From: Acanthosepion lycidas
Taxonomy: Eukaryota > Mollusca > Cephalopoda > Sepiida > Sepiidae
Length of the DNA: 64,000 nucleotides
Direction of reading: 5' to 3'
NCBI GenBank assembly: GCA_963932145.1
Contig: OZ010581.1
Span: 85,171,968-85,235,967, forward strand
Shown here piece by piece: positions 1 through 10,470 of the stretch. The notes under the pieces are model-generated. The model was not told the DNA's origin, did no database searches, and saw only the letters and a list, made by a program, of their open reading frames with translations. Both the position numbers and the translations under genes were made by a program. Position 1 is the first letter of the stretch. Each line of letters starts with the position of its first letter.

Positions 1-744
1 CTAGACTTTTTTTTTCTTTTTGTTATTTTGTACCAATCATTTTATTTTTTACTTCAAACAATATATTTAAATTATACTGCAATTCGTTTTAAAATGATTT
101 TTTAAATCGTTGACTGTGGCGGTAGCTAAATGAAATCCAGGAAAAAAAAAAGAAGAACCCAGCCTCTTATTCCCAAATCCCAGTCTCATAAATAAATTGA
201 AAATTAAAGGAACATTTCAAATTTTAATGTCAAATTGAGGCTTTCTTCACAAAAGTCTGATCTTTATGGGATACTAGAACTCACTAATTGTGAAATATAT
301 GAATTCAATTTAAAAAGAATATGTGACCGTGGCATTGCTAGAAATAAATAAATCTTATTCTTATATTACATTTTACAATCACGGTACTTTAGAAAAACAC
401 CCTTAAAGGCTTTCTTCATAAAGTGGGGTTTTATGGGACTACATTTTTGTCACTACAAGGACTCGCTATGTGACTGCAGCATTGGTAGGGATATTTTTTG
501 GTAGAGGTTGGGTCGATTTATTAATTTCTATTGCAATAAACAGAACGGACTCATAAACTTGTGAAGTACCTGACAGAAACAGACGACTATTACCGGCCAA
601 CGTAAATTAATTGTTTTTTGGGTTTTTTTTTTTTTCTTGTAACTTTGGCAATGTTAAAAGCTGTCCCGTCATTGGATTGGAATATTTCAATATTTTTCTT
701 AATAAGTATATGCCTGTGTCATACAAAATGTGACGCAAGGGCGG
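1..744. other. AT-rich non-coding stretch
   Basis: No open frame with recognisable protein similarity, no RNA gene and no clear repeat end is visible. It lies downstream of the DDAH exon on the minus strand, so part of it may be DDAH intron 1. No second DDAH exon could be recognised here. Confidence 0.5.
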
Positions 745-832
745 CTAGCTAAGTTTTAAGACAGAAGATGACCATCCTCTCCCCCTTTCGGCCTTGTGCC
801 ACATTTGTACATTGTACAATAAATAATAGTAC
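745..832 (+). mobile_element. 5'-truncated L1/Tx1-like LINE 3' end
   Basis: The block contains GGCCTTGTGCCACA followed by a stem-loop (TTGTAC, loop ATT, GTACAA at 805-819) and an ATAAATA-type tail. The same 3' end is seen at 42.24-42.31 kb on the plus strand and at 42.42-42.48 and 44.96-45.01 kb on the minus strand, where it closes LINEs with coding remnants. Only about 90 bases of the LINE are left, which is typical of heavy 5' truncation during target-primed reverse transcription. The left edge is approximate. Confidence 0.6.
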
Positions 833-875
833 ACAAGGGCAAGGCTGAATTAATGTGGGATTTCGCAAGAAATTA

Positions 876-1100
876 GGTACCAACATGAGATCGCTGGAAA
901 ATGAGCATCATAGCAGGATAATAAAGGCCTTAAACTTGACGAAAACAACTTTTATCGTCAAAATATTTATTTTTTCATTAAGACTCTTAATTTAAGAGGA
1001 AAGAACAAAGTAATTTTTAATTATTTTTCAAAATTTTACTGTTTTTATTCTAACTTTTGATTGAAAAATCTCGTTTCTCAGCATTAGCAGGTGTCCTATT
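876..1100 (+). repeat. Dispersed repeat R, copy 1
   Basis: Starts with TTAGGTACCAACATGAGATC and continues with a diverged version of the first ~200 bases of the repeats at 2855 and 3249 (shared words include AAACTTGACGAAAACAA and TTTATCGTC). It codes for nothing recognisable. It is a solo copy of the terminus used by the foldback structure at 2.85-7.1 kb. Confidence 0.55.
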
Positions 1101-1848
1101 TCATAATTTGTGGATTTTCATTTTAAATAAGAACATTTCATTATCTTTCTGACTTTCTGTTTAGATTACTTTTGAGTTTTGATAGCTGAAACTTACAGAA
1201 TCTTTTTAAAATTATTGCTAGTGTTTGTAAATTAAATTTAACTATTAATAATTGCAAAAGTCCAACTTGTTAAATGATTAATTTGCTGAAAAGGGAAAAA
1301 ATAAGTAGGGTAGGAAAAAGTCATAAGAGTAGTCAGTAGATGAGTAGAATAATAGAAAAAGGCAAACTTAACAACAATAACATTATTGTGTAGTAAGTCG
1401 TTGGTTACGAACTTGCATTTTCTGGAATAATTATTATTATTTAAGGTCATTTTCATAAAGTAACATAAAACTTAAAAAAAACTTAAGAGCAATGCTTCAA
1501 ATACGAAATATTTTAATTTTTCATAGATTAAAATTTTTAAATGCTGACATTTCTTGTTAGAGCTAAAAAATGTTAATGTTTTTTTAAGTGTATTAATTGC
1601 TAAATTCAAAACATTGCTATCATTTAATTTTTAGTTTTTTTAAATATTTAACTGCATTATATGACTTTTTTGAGTCATAAATATTAAGAAAAAGGGGAAA
1701 TCTATTCGTATTTGGGTTTTTTTAACTAAAAAAGAACTGAAGACAAAAAACATCGTGTGGTTGTTGACGTGGGGGTTGAAAATGTAATAGCACCAAAATT
1801 ATTTCATACTACTCACAAAGTAAAATTAAGTGATTTCGCTACCGATAT

Positions 1849-1854
1849 TCTTAC
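1849..1854 (-). other. Splice donor of the DDAH exon
   Basis: Read on the minus strand, coding sequence ends GAT GAG and is followed at once by GTAAGA, a near-consensus 5' splice site. Protein similarity to DDAH stops at the same place: the 13 codons that the open frame continues (down to 1813) do not resemble the family. Confidence 0.75.
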
Positions 1855-2160
1855 CTCATCCCTTCGGTTTGGGTGTCCTGGCCGCGTAATGAAAGCTACA
1901 TTTCCAATAACAACGCAAGTGTCTTCAACAAATACACAGTCGGGGTAAGATTCATCAGCTTCTAAAGATATCACTTCAACCCCACATGATTCGAGGGTGG
2001 ATTTATAAATTTCAAAATTCTTTCTTGCGATCTCCAAGTTTACTGGATCGTTGTCTTCCATGCGAAGTGCTTCATCCTTTAAACTATTAGGAATGCCACG
2101 ACAAATTGCATGAGAGAAATTAAAGAAAGAATTTAGTGACAAAACAGCAGAAGACGTCAT
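1855..2160 (-). CDS. DDAH: Dimethylarginine dimethylaminohydrolase, first coding exon
   Basis: DDAH hydrolyses asymmetric dimethylarginine and monomethylarginine, endogenous inhibitors of nitric oxide synthase, to citrulline plus (di)methylamine in the cytosol. This exon encodes 102 residues starting at the ATG at 2160. The family signature is clear: ADESYPDCVFVED at residues 69-80 supplies the acidic active-site residues (Asp74, Glu79, Asp80 here, matching human DDAH1 Asp73, Glu78, Asp79), and ITRPGHPNRR at 91-100 supplies the substrate-binding arginine region. The N-terminus is of about normal length for DDAH. The exon ends in phase 0 at a good splice donor. The catalytic His and Cys sit in later exons, which are not visible and probably lie past the left edge of the window. 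The open frame and intact motifs suggest a functional gene; a processed copy is unlikely because of the intron. Confidence 0.85.
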
Positions 2161-2854
2161 TATGGCCAGTCGCTTAAACTTTCTATGAGCAATTTCAATA
2201 CGTGTGAAATTGAGGTTTATGTTTGTTTCGTTTTTCTTTTCTTACAATGACATAACTCTCTAAATTAAAATAACTTTTTAAAATTTATTGAAACAGGAAA
2301 CCGATTATTCAGTTTGAATTGCAAGAAAAAGAAATACCAAAGCGTTTGTTTTTTTTTAATTAGTGAAAAATTTCACTAAAAATATAATTATTTAATTTAG
2401 AAAATTATATATGGAGTTTCTGTTTATTGCTGGTTAGTTTTTTAAAGTAATAAAAGTAAAACAAGCCTCGTACTCACTGTATTAGTTAAAAAATGAAAAG
2501 GCTGTTTCTGAAAGAAGAAATTAAAAAGAAAAGCACCTGCCTTTATTTGTTTTTAATATGGTATTTGATCTAAAAATGAATTCGTGCAATGAAATTGAAT
2601 TAACAGAAAGACAATTTGTGGCACTTTTATTTAACATTCAGTTGCAGGGGTGGGGGGTGAGTCACGGATGGAAAAATAAGCGTACGCTTTGTTAAGGTTG
2701 GTAACAAAGCCTGAATTTCGGTTAGTGAAGGAAGGAGGAGTAGTTACCACCAAAGTTTAAAGTCGTTTTTCCCGAAAAAAGCAAAAGTTGTTAGCCACTG
2801 CTTAAAAATTTTCCAAAAAAGTTTCGAAAGTTGGAGTAGTATAATTTTTAATTA
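2161..2854. other. 5' flank of the DDAH exon
   Basis: This AT-rich stretch lies upstream of the DDAH start codon on the minus strand and should hold its 5' UTR and perhaps its promoter or another intron. No TATA box at a convincing distance, no CpG-rich stretch and no coding similarity could be picked out by eye. Confidence 0.35.
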
Positions 2855-3246
2855 GGTTCCTCCACGAGATCGCTAAAAAAAAAAGAGAGCATGATGAAAA
2901 AGACGCCAAACTTGACGAAAACAAAATTTTATCATCTAAATGTTGATGTTATTATTAAGAGGAAAGATCAAAGTATTTTGGGGGTATTTTTTTTAATTTT
3001 TTTAAAATCGTTCCGAGCACGTCCGAAATTTTCGTTAAAAATCTTGTTTTTTTTAGTCAGCAAAATTGACAGATAATCGATTATGGCATCCATTTTTTTC
3101 CATTTTATAAAAAAGATGAAAATCTCACTTTGAAATTCTTTTAAAAATCAATTATTATTTTTTCAAAACATTTTAAGAAAATCAGAAATTATAATGTTTA
3201 TTTAAAATATTTTGAACCAAGCTTAACTTAGCTTCTGCGCCGAAAA
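2855..3246 (+). repeat. Dispersed repeat R, copy 2 (pairs with 4664-5047)
   Basis: Begins TTAGGTTCCTCCACGAGATC and ends ...CTTCTGCGCCGAA. Its reverse complement lies at 4664-5047, so the two copies could pair. It shares its first ~200 bases with the neighbouring repeat starting at 3249 and then diverges, so two subtypes with the same terminus lie side by side. No coding capacity is recognised. Confidence 0.7.
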
Positions 3247-3248
3247 GA

Positions 3249-4570
3249 TGTACCTCCACGAAATCGCTAAAAAAAAGAGCATAGTCTGATGAAAAAGACG
3301 CCAAACTTTATGAAAACAAAATTTTATCGTCTAAATGCTTATGTTTTTATGAAGAGGATAGACCAAATTTTTTTTTAATTATTTTTCAAAATTTTTTCCA
3401 TCTTTTTAGAATATTCTAAATTTTGATTTAAAAACTTTGTTTATCTTTGTTGCAACAAGGGGTAGTAAATAACATAGATAATTTTAGCGCGTTTTTTTTG
3501 TATTTACACACATTAATTTTGAAAATCTTGTAAAAATAAAAATAATTGTCAGATGTTAATGAAACTTTCAGAAACTATTCACAGATGATCGAAATTATTA
3601 TAAATATGTTGTTTTTTATAAAAGTCATGGCAGAAATTTTTTTTTTCATTTTTATTAACACCCCATAACTAATTTTATGAAAAACTCTAGAAATTAGATC
3701 TTGCCGCCCCCTACAAATTGCAATAGTTAAAAGCACAAGGCTTTGAAGAATGCAAATCATGTATTTTTTTTTTAATTGTGGCCAACGTACCTGAAAATCA
3801 GCTCTGAATTGTAACATACAAAACTCAATAAAACAAATATATTATTTAATTTCAAATGCTTTTATTTGCTTCTATTTGTTTTTATGAATATGGACAATAT
3901 TTTCTGAAAGCAAAAAATTTTTTCAATGAAAATTGAATTTTTAATACAATTATTTGTTATTTCTAATAATTATAATAGATTTTTACATTAAGTATTTAAA
4001 AATATTATAAAATTAGTTAAAAGCAGTGCCAAGCTTTCAATTGTGTCCAGATGAGACCGCCATTGTCTAGCGCTTTGAAAATTGTATCGTTTGGACCAAT
4101 CGGATTAGCCAACGTAATTAAAAATGTAACTTTTATGCGTATAATAGAGCGTTAATTATAAAGTACGGAAGATCAACCAGGATACAATTTAGTTGCATTA
4201 TTTGAGTTCAGCATTGTTCTCCGCTCTTAAGGCCTTTACTTTTGCGAAACACGTATGGAGAAATAAAATTATATATAAAATTATAGTATTTTATGTACAC
4301 TTCTGATAAAAATTCATAAGGTACGTATAAATAATAATAGATACCTCTTTCTTATGAAATTTAATCTCACTCTTAACAGTCTTATTTTTTAATTTCTTTA
4401 TATTTTCCATAAAGCATCGTAAACGTAAAGATGAAAGCTAAGTACAAAAAAAAAAAAAAATGAAAAATTAGAGCGCTGAAAGTTTTTCTTAAAAGTAACG
4501 AGGTAAATAATTTGTTCATTTAAATCTAAATAATTTCACTTCCTTCCATCCGTAGAAAGAATTATCCTCC
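3249..4570 (+). repeat. Left arm of a long inverted repeat (foldback element)
   Basis: Starts TACCTCCACGAAATCGC. In sequence blocks it matches the reverse complement of the right arm: 3249-3810 with 6543-7094, 3810-4260 with about 5600-6050, and 4380-4560 with about 5150-5300. Such arms, kilobases long with shared terminal sequence, are typical of foldback or MITE-derived elements. No transposase is visible, so the element would be non-autonomous. The family is not identified. Confidence 0.65.
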
Positions 4571-4663
4571 CGTAAGTTATCTAAACGTCATAAATCATAG
4601 CTGTCAACAGCTGTCAACGAGGCGAAAGGTTATGCCCTGCTTTGTTTTATTTTCAAATTACAT

Positions 4664-5047
4664 TTTTTCGGCGCAGAAGCTAAGTTAAGCTTGGTTCAAA
4701 ATATTTTAAATAAGCATTATAATTTCTGATTTTATTAAAATCAGTTTTGAAAAAATGATAATTGATTTTTAAAAGAATATCAAAGTCAGATTTTCATCTT
4801 TTTAACAAATGATTGAAAATGATTGATTATCTGTCCTTTTTTGGTGACAAAAAAAAACAAAATTTGTAACGAAAATTTCGGACGTGCTAGGAACGATTAA
4901 AAAATGTAAAAAAATACCCCAAAAATACTTTGATATTTCCTCTTTATTAATAATATGAACATTAGACGATAAAAAAATGTTTTCGTCAAGTTCGGCGTCT
5001 TTTTCATCATGCTATCTCTGTTTGTTTACATTTTCGTGGAGGTACCT
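4664..5047 (-). repeat. Dispersed repeat R, copy 3, inside the foldback loop
   Basis: Reverse-orientation match to 2855-3246: TTCGGCGCAGAAGC at one end and CGTGGAGGTACCTAAA at the other. It sits between the two long arms, so the foldback element either carried it or was later invaded by it. Confidence 0.65.
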
Positions 5048-5539
5048 AAAACAAAGGTCATACTCATAACATTTCGCGTCATTTGACAGGTGATGAATGA
5101 CGTATTGACGGATTATGTGAGGATAATTTGTTCTACAGAAGGAGAGAAGTGAAATTATTTAGATTTAAGTGAACAAATTATTTACATCGTCATTTTTAAG
5201 GAAAACTTTCAGCGCTCTAATTTTTTTTTGTACTTAGCTTTCACCTTTACGTTTATGATGCTTTTTATGGAAAATATATTATAAAGAAATTAAAATAAGA
5301 CTGTTAAGAGTGAGATTAAATTTCATAAGAAGGGTATCTAATTAATTTAGATGTACCTTTCTTATGAAATTTTATAAGAAGTGTACATAAAATATTATAA
5401 TTTTATGTACATTTATTACATTTTACTGTTAGTTGTATTTCCATTCATTTTATTATTAATTTTGATATTTCATTTATGGAAAAATGTCATAACAGATTCA
5501 TATAAAAATAAGATCATATAAATTTCATAAGAATAAGAT

Positions 5540-5591
5540 GATACTGATACTTGTAGGTACCCTTCTCAGGGTACCTACAAATATCAGTATC
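5540..5591. repeat. Near-perfect 23-bp hairpin
   Basis: GATACTGATACTTGTAGGTA followed by CCC, a six-base loop TTCTCA, then the complementary arm, with one mismatch. It lies inside the right arm of the foldback element. It contains the GGTACC core also found at the repeat R terminus, so it may be two joined element ends. Confidence 0.7.
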
Positions 5592-6052
5592 AGTTGAAAT
5601 TAACTTCTCCACACGTGTTTCTCAAAAGTAAAGAACAATGGAGTGGCGAACAATGCTTAACTCAAATAACGCAACTTAATTGTATTCTGGTTGGTCTTCC
5701 GTACTTTATAATTACAACTCGATTATAAACACAAAATTACATTTCTTAATTACTGCGGATCTTCTGATTAGTCAAAATGATACAATTTACAACACGCTAA
5801 AAAAGAGCTCTATCTCATAAGGACACTTAGGAAACCCGATGCGGCTTTTAACTAATTTTATAATATTTTAACAACTTAAATGTTAAAATTTATAATTAAA
5901 GAAATAACAAATAATTATATTAAAAATTCATTTTTCATCGAAAAATTTTTTTTGTTTTCAGAAGATATTGTCCATATTCATAAAAAGAACTAAAAGTAAA
6001 TAAAAGCATTTGAAATGAAATAATATATTTGTTTTATTGAATTTTGTATGTT

Positions 6053-6538
6053 TGTCGGAGTTAACTTCTCCTTTAGTACGTTAACCCTTTCACCAGGGGT
6101 CGCTCTTTGCGGCTATAAATAGTCGCTGACCCTTCGCCTCTTTCTCTTTTTTTCCTTCAGGCCTTTTGCGCCGACACCTGGAGGTAAATCTCTCTTTTTT
6201 CCTCAGACTTTCAGCCTTATTACCTCGAAGATGTGTTCATCAGGGATAGCGTTTCCCAAAATGCTGGGAAACACGCTAAGCACAATATACACACACACGC
6301 ACATACAGAATATTCACACACACACTTTGTCCTTTGTAACTGTTCCATGTAACTTATTATTAATATATATATTTGTATACATGTATTATCGGTCTTGTGT
6401 TTTGTTTGTTTCTCTTTGCCTTCTTTGGACTTAATTAAAGTCCAACCTTTTCATGTAGTTGGGCCGGCGAGCAGGAAAATCTGAACACGCACATGTTTCT
6501 TCTACGTCAACTCAACATTACAGCCACGGTCCACTACA
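6053..6538 (+). mobile_element. Solo LTR inserted in the foldback arm
   Basis: The block starts TGTCGGAGTTAAC and ends ...GGTCCACTACA, giving the TG...CA ends of an LTR. The pre-insertion site can be read from the other arm of the same inverted repeat near 3795-3812, where GAATTGTAACATAC is continuous. In this arm the sequence GTATGTT is followed by the insert and then by TCTTACAATTC. That implies a 4-5-bp target duplication (ATGTT / ATCTT, one mismatch). A TATA box (TATAAAT) lies 61 bases from the left end and is followed by a pyrimidine-rich tract. No coding region is attached, so it is a solo LTR. The superfamily is not certain. Confidence 0.65.
6114..6120 (+). promoter_or_regulatory. TATA box of the solo LTR
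   Basis: TATAAAT preceded by GC and followed by AGTCGCTGAC, then a CT-rich tract about 30 bases downstream. The position, 61 bases into the LTR, suits an LTR promoter. Confidence 0.5.
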
Positions 6539-7094
6539 TCTTACAATTCAGAGCTGATTTTCTGGTAGGGGGGATCCAATTAAAAAAAAACATGATTTGC
6601 ATTCCTCAAAGCTTTTAACTATTGTAATCACTAAAGCCGATGCGATCGAATTTCTAGCGTTTTTATAAAATTAGTTATGGGGGGGGGGTCATAAATATAA
6701 AAAAATATTTCTGCCATGACTTTAATAAAAAAAAACATATTTATAATAATTTCGATCATCTGTGAATAGTTTCTGAAAGTTTCATTGACAGCCGACAAAT
6801 ATTTTTATTTTTGCAAGATTTTACAAATTAATGTGCGTCATACAAAAAAAAAACGTGCTAAAAATTGTCTATGTTATTTTACTAGTTCCGGTGATACAAA
6901 GAGAAACAAGGTTTTTTTAATCAAAATTTAGAATGTTCTAAAAAGAAAGAAAATTTTTTTTAAAATAATTAAAAAAAACTTTGGTCTTTCCTCTTAATAA
7001 TAACATGAATATTTAGACGATAAAATTTTGTTTTCGTCAAGTTTGGCGTCTTTTTCATATGCTATTTTTTTAGCGATTTCCTGGAGTTACCTAA

Positions 7095-7329
7095 ATGATT
7101 AAATTATACTGGGTAATAACTTTTGCTTTTTTTCGAGAAAAACGACGTTGAATGTTTTATTAGATCTTAATAAAACATTATTTTCATTCAGATTGGACAG
7201 GGGAAAAACCCTCTATACTTATTAAAAAAAAATGCGTTTTTCAAATTAATCCCATTCGTTGCTGTTCGTAACAAGCGTTTTTTTTTTTTATTAAAAAAGA
7301 CATTTTTGAAGAAAAAAAAAATTGAAATG
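7095..7329. other. AT-rich spacer
   Basis: Several homopolymer A and T tracts. No coding or repeat signal was recognised between the foldback element and the SINE. Confidence 0.4.
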
Positions 7330-7633
7330 TGTAATAAACAGTCAGTTATTTACCATGCATGATACACGCTTAGGCGATCATGTATCTTTCGATATATGAC
7401 TGGCGAGGCAGAATTTTTCCTGCAGTAGGTTGCTATTTCTTTCTACGGTAGACCAGTTGCTATCCAAGGCTAAATAGAACCCGGTCCGTCCTGCTATTTA
7501 CTCATAGCTGGGGGGAGAAAAAGAGGATTCATACCTTTTTCACGTAAGTGAATGTAATGGATTCGACTGGAATTCGAACTCGGCTCTACAATTCCTCAAT
7601 CCAAGCCGCTATCCATTACTTCACCATAATACA
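7330..7633 (-). mobile_element. tRNA-derived SINE
   Basis: Read on the minus strand it opens with a tRNA-like head: an A-box-like GAAGTAATGGATAGCGG and a B-box-like GAGTTCGAATTCC about 30 bases later (roughly 7633 to 7560). These are internal RNA polymerase III promoter elements. A non-tRNA body of about 230 bases follows. The head does not fold into a clean cloverleaf with a normal acceptor stem and lacks flanking tRNA gene features, so I call it a SINE, not a tRNA gene. The 3' end is approximate. Confidence 0.6.
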
Positions 7634-9039
7634 ATGCCATTTTCGAGTGTGAAGCATTTTTAAAGGAATTTTAATTATTTTTTTAACGGATGTTCGAAAA
7701 GGAAATAATTCTGAATTATCTTTTATCAGAAGAAGAGTAATGATATATGAGAATTCAATAACTCTTTAAATCAGAGTAAAAAAATGATGTGATATAGTCA
7801 TTGTAATGTTAGTGTTGTAATGTAGCAGATGTTTAGTTAAACCTTTTCACTAGACACTAGGTGGATTTTGGAACCATGGTATTGCACTGAATAGGAAAGT
7901 TGTGGGTTTGGCATGATAAATAAATAATAACTTTTTTTCCAAGTCGTTACAGTTTTTTGAGGAAACGACTTGAAAAATGAAGTTTAAGTTCAAAATTGGA
8001 GCGTTGGAATTTCATTCCAGTGATCAGTGAAAGATTTAATGCTGTCAAAAAATTTCGTATAATTGTAGAACCCAAATTCTACATTATTCCAATACCCAAT
8101 ATATAGTTGGGTCAAATCTGTACAAAAACTGGATCACAGGACACTTTCAACTTCATACACTTTCAAAAAAATCTCGAGCCCTCATTGGTTAATAAATATA
8201 CAAGTAGGTGTGACTATCCACCCACGCTTAACTAATTCTTACAGCTCGTGACAGAAATCCAAGTTCGCACCAAGTCTCTGTGAGCCACCTGAAGTAAATA
8301 AAAACAGAAACTCATTCACACTCGCGACTGAGAATTGTGACATCAATCAAATTGCAACTAAATTTTACGTCACACAATTTTAAGTTTTTCGTTCATACGA
8401 ACATTATAAAACGATATTGACTATTACTCATCAAAACTTATCAGTGAACTTTATTCACTCAACAAATTCCTTTACGCAGAAGTTAAACACATTCCTGCTA
8501 ACAAATCAACATATTTTCTCAACATTTGAGAACATTGTATTACACAAAAAACAATCAAAGGAAATCTTTGATCACAAAATTGCATTCAACTTTATAAACA
8601 TTTACTACTTACATGAACAGTAAATTTTGCCTCTTTCAATTAATTTACGGAATCTTCAATAACAGATTCTAACAAACATCTTTTCAAATCAGAACTTTCA
8701 CCAAACTTGAGATCAACATAAATTAAACTAACAAGATTTCACAAAAAAATCTACTATATTTTTGTAAAATATTTTCGTTACAAAAAAATACATTGAAAAT
8801 TACTTGTTATTCCAATATTTGTCTTTTGTCTTCAATCAAATGTTTCTTGTTTCCTCTTGTCGTTTTTGCATTTTGCATAACATATTCGTAGAGTAAAAAA
8901 TTATATGGATTGATTTGGGCCGTCAACACCATTAAAAAGTGGTAACCATCAAACTAGCCACTACACACTTTTGGAAAACAAATGTGTAAATAAATAAATA
9001 TCATTTAAATTAAATGTTTTCCAATTACAACATTGGCTC
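7634..9039. other. AT-rich stretch without recognised features
   Basis: Short open frames only, including one of 68 codons at 8417-8623, none with protein-like composition or recognised similarity. No RNA gene was recognised. Confidence 0.45.
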
Positions 9040-9049
9040 TAATTACACT

Positions 9050-9290
9050 TTTGCACCACGATGACACCGTCAACCACACTCAGAACTTTGTGGATCCCAA
9101 CACTGGAGTAAAACACAAATCGAGTTGAAGCAATGTGGTAGCGTGCCCAGGCTAAATTTAAGACCATGAATGACCCGCATCAACAAGAGGATGATTTCTG
9201 AATGCCTGGCGGAATTTATGTGGGCTCAAAGGTTTGGCGATGCGCTTTTTTTCAACTTTTGGCATAAAATTGCCACGAAACTTTATCCGT
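9050..9290 (+). pseudogene. Merlin (IS1595/ISXO2-like) transposase, C-terminal fragment
   Basis: Merlin transposases are DDE enzymes related to bacterial IS1016/IS1595 that cut and paste DNA. This fragment encodes VNHTQNFVDPNTGV, the segment before the catalytic Glu, near 9060-9110. A frame change (TQ..IE) follows, and then LAEFMWAQRFGDALFFNFW near 9203-9260, the typical C-terminal block. At least one frameshift and in-frame stops separate these pieces, so it is dead. It lies on the opposite strand to the other two Merlin fragments (10.06-10.47 and 11.26-11.57 kb), so it is a separate copy or an inverted piece. Assignment is from remembered family motifs. Confidence 0.65.
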
Positions 9291-10059
9291 TATCGCAGGA
9301 AAACATGGCTGGGGTCCGTAAGTGTAATAGCGCCACAACATTTACCTTGTTCTCAATAAATCAAACAAAATTATGGGGTAAATTTGCTTTTTTTAAGCCC
9401 CGCGCTACTTATCTAATAAAAATTTCCCGAATAGTTATATTTAAGTAAATTTACATTCTTAATTCAAAAGTAAGAAAGAAATTTTGATAAAATCTACCAT
9501 TTTGGAGTTATCGACAATAAAATTTCGGGTTCATTCGCGTTCATCTGTCAGCCATTACTGGCGTAATTTATCTACATTCTACTCGGAAGACTTTTGCGCG
9601 GAACCTTCATTAACTGCCTTTTTACTGATCTTACTTGTCTCAATTACTGCGCAAAAGGTGAAGCTTGTTATTGAGTTTTAATTTGGTAAATTCGTAAGTA
9701 GTGTAGAAAAGAAATGACAAGTGTTGTTTTTTTTATAGCAAGGCTTTCTTTTTAAATTAAAAAAACATTAAATTAGAAAGTTTTTTTAAAATTAATGATC
9801 AAACATTATTAATGTGCAAACTTTGCGCGAATTTTGAAAAGGGCATGATTATTTACAAAATAAAAAATTTCTAGAAAGGAAATAAGAAGAAGAACAAATT
9901 TAAGTTACAAATATATTTTTTTTATTAAATTTTGGAGTTTTAAAAAGCGTGATTATTTACAAAATACATTTGAAGTCTTAAAAAACATGATTATTTGCAA
10001 TATATATATATATATATATATATATATCATGATTAAGCATGATTATTTACAAAATAGCA
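9291..10059. other. AT-rich spacer with a TA microsatellite
   Basis: Apart from the (TA)n at 10000-10027 and reiterated ATGATTATTTACAAAATA-type words near 9845, 9945 and 10030, nothing is recognised. The reiterated phrase suggests a small local duplication. Confidence 0.4.
10000..10027. repeat. (TA)n microsatellite
   Basis: About 28 bases of uninterrupted alternating TA. Confidence 0.95.
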
Positions 10060-10470
10060 ATTTTATTTGGGTCCTGGGTACATCTTGCACGCCTCATCCA
10101 GGAACCTGTGAATGTGCTGAGTATGGTGAGGGATTGCATTCAAAAACAAGAAACGAGCAATGCATTGCTTTAAGAAAACAGTTTGTGTCCAGGTCGGATG
10201 GCAGTATCCTTCATAGCCTTCCACAGACTTTCCATTGTTTGGGCGTGGATATTCTCGTCTACCGGGTCAACAAAATGTTTGTTATGGTTGATCTGTTTGT
10301 TCTGATCGGATATGGCGCATTATTAGTGGAATAAGTGTGTTTTTATTCCTGGATTCTCTTTCCTCGCAATCTGCTGTTAATGGAACCAAAAACGTCTTCT
10401 TTGAAACTCTTTCAATTCCACCAAAAATCCAGACCATTTTCACTCTACGTCTTTAGTATCCTACTACTAC
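10060..10470 (-). pseudogene. Merlin transposase, middle/C-terminal fragment
   Basis: On the minus strand, WIFGGIERVSKKTFLVP in one frame is followed after a frameshift by NHNKHFVDPVDENIHAQ and TMESLWKAM in another. The NH..FVDP...(E)S.W block carries the catalytic Glu of the IS1595/Merlin DDE triad. Stops and frameshifts make it non-functional. It lies downstream, on the same strand, of the fragment at 11261-11569 carrying the first catalytic Asp region. The two may therefore be halves of one element separated by ~0.8 kb of unrelated AT-rich DNA. Confidence 0.6.

Larger units (their letters stand above)
5140..7094 (-). repeat. Right arm of the foldback element, interrupted by an LTR
   Basis: Matches the left arm (3249-4570) in reverse orientation and ends ...TTTAGCGATTTCCTGGAGTTACCTAA, whose complement matches the TTAGGTACCTCCACGA-type terminus of the other copies. 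The arm is longer than its partner mainly because a 486-bp LTR lies at 6053-6538 and a hairpin-bearing stretch at about 5.35-5.6 kb has no counterpart. Confidence 0.6.

Noticed and set aside
1..1850. Further DDAH exons
   Set aside because: Searched by eye on the minus strand for the conserved His and Cys blocks; nothing matched.
7560..7633. Possible tRNA gene
   Set aside because: A- and B-box-like words are present, but arms do not pair into a good cloverleaf and a SINE body is attached.
8417..8623. 68-codon open frame as a small gene
   Set aside because: Random-looking composition (Asn/Phe/His rich) in AT-rich DNA with no supporting signals.
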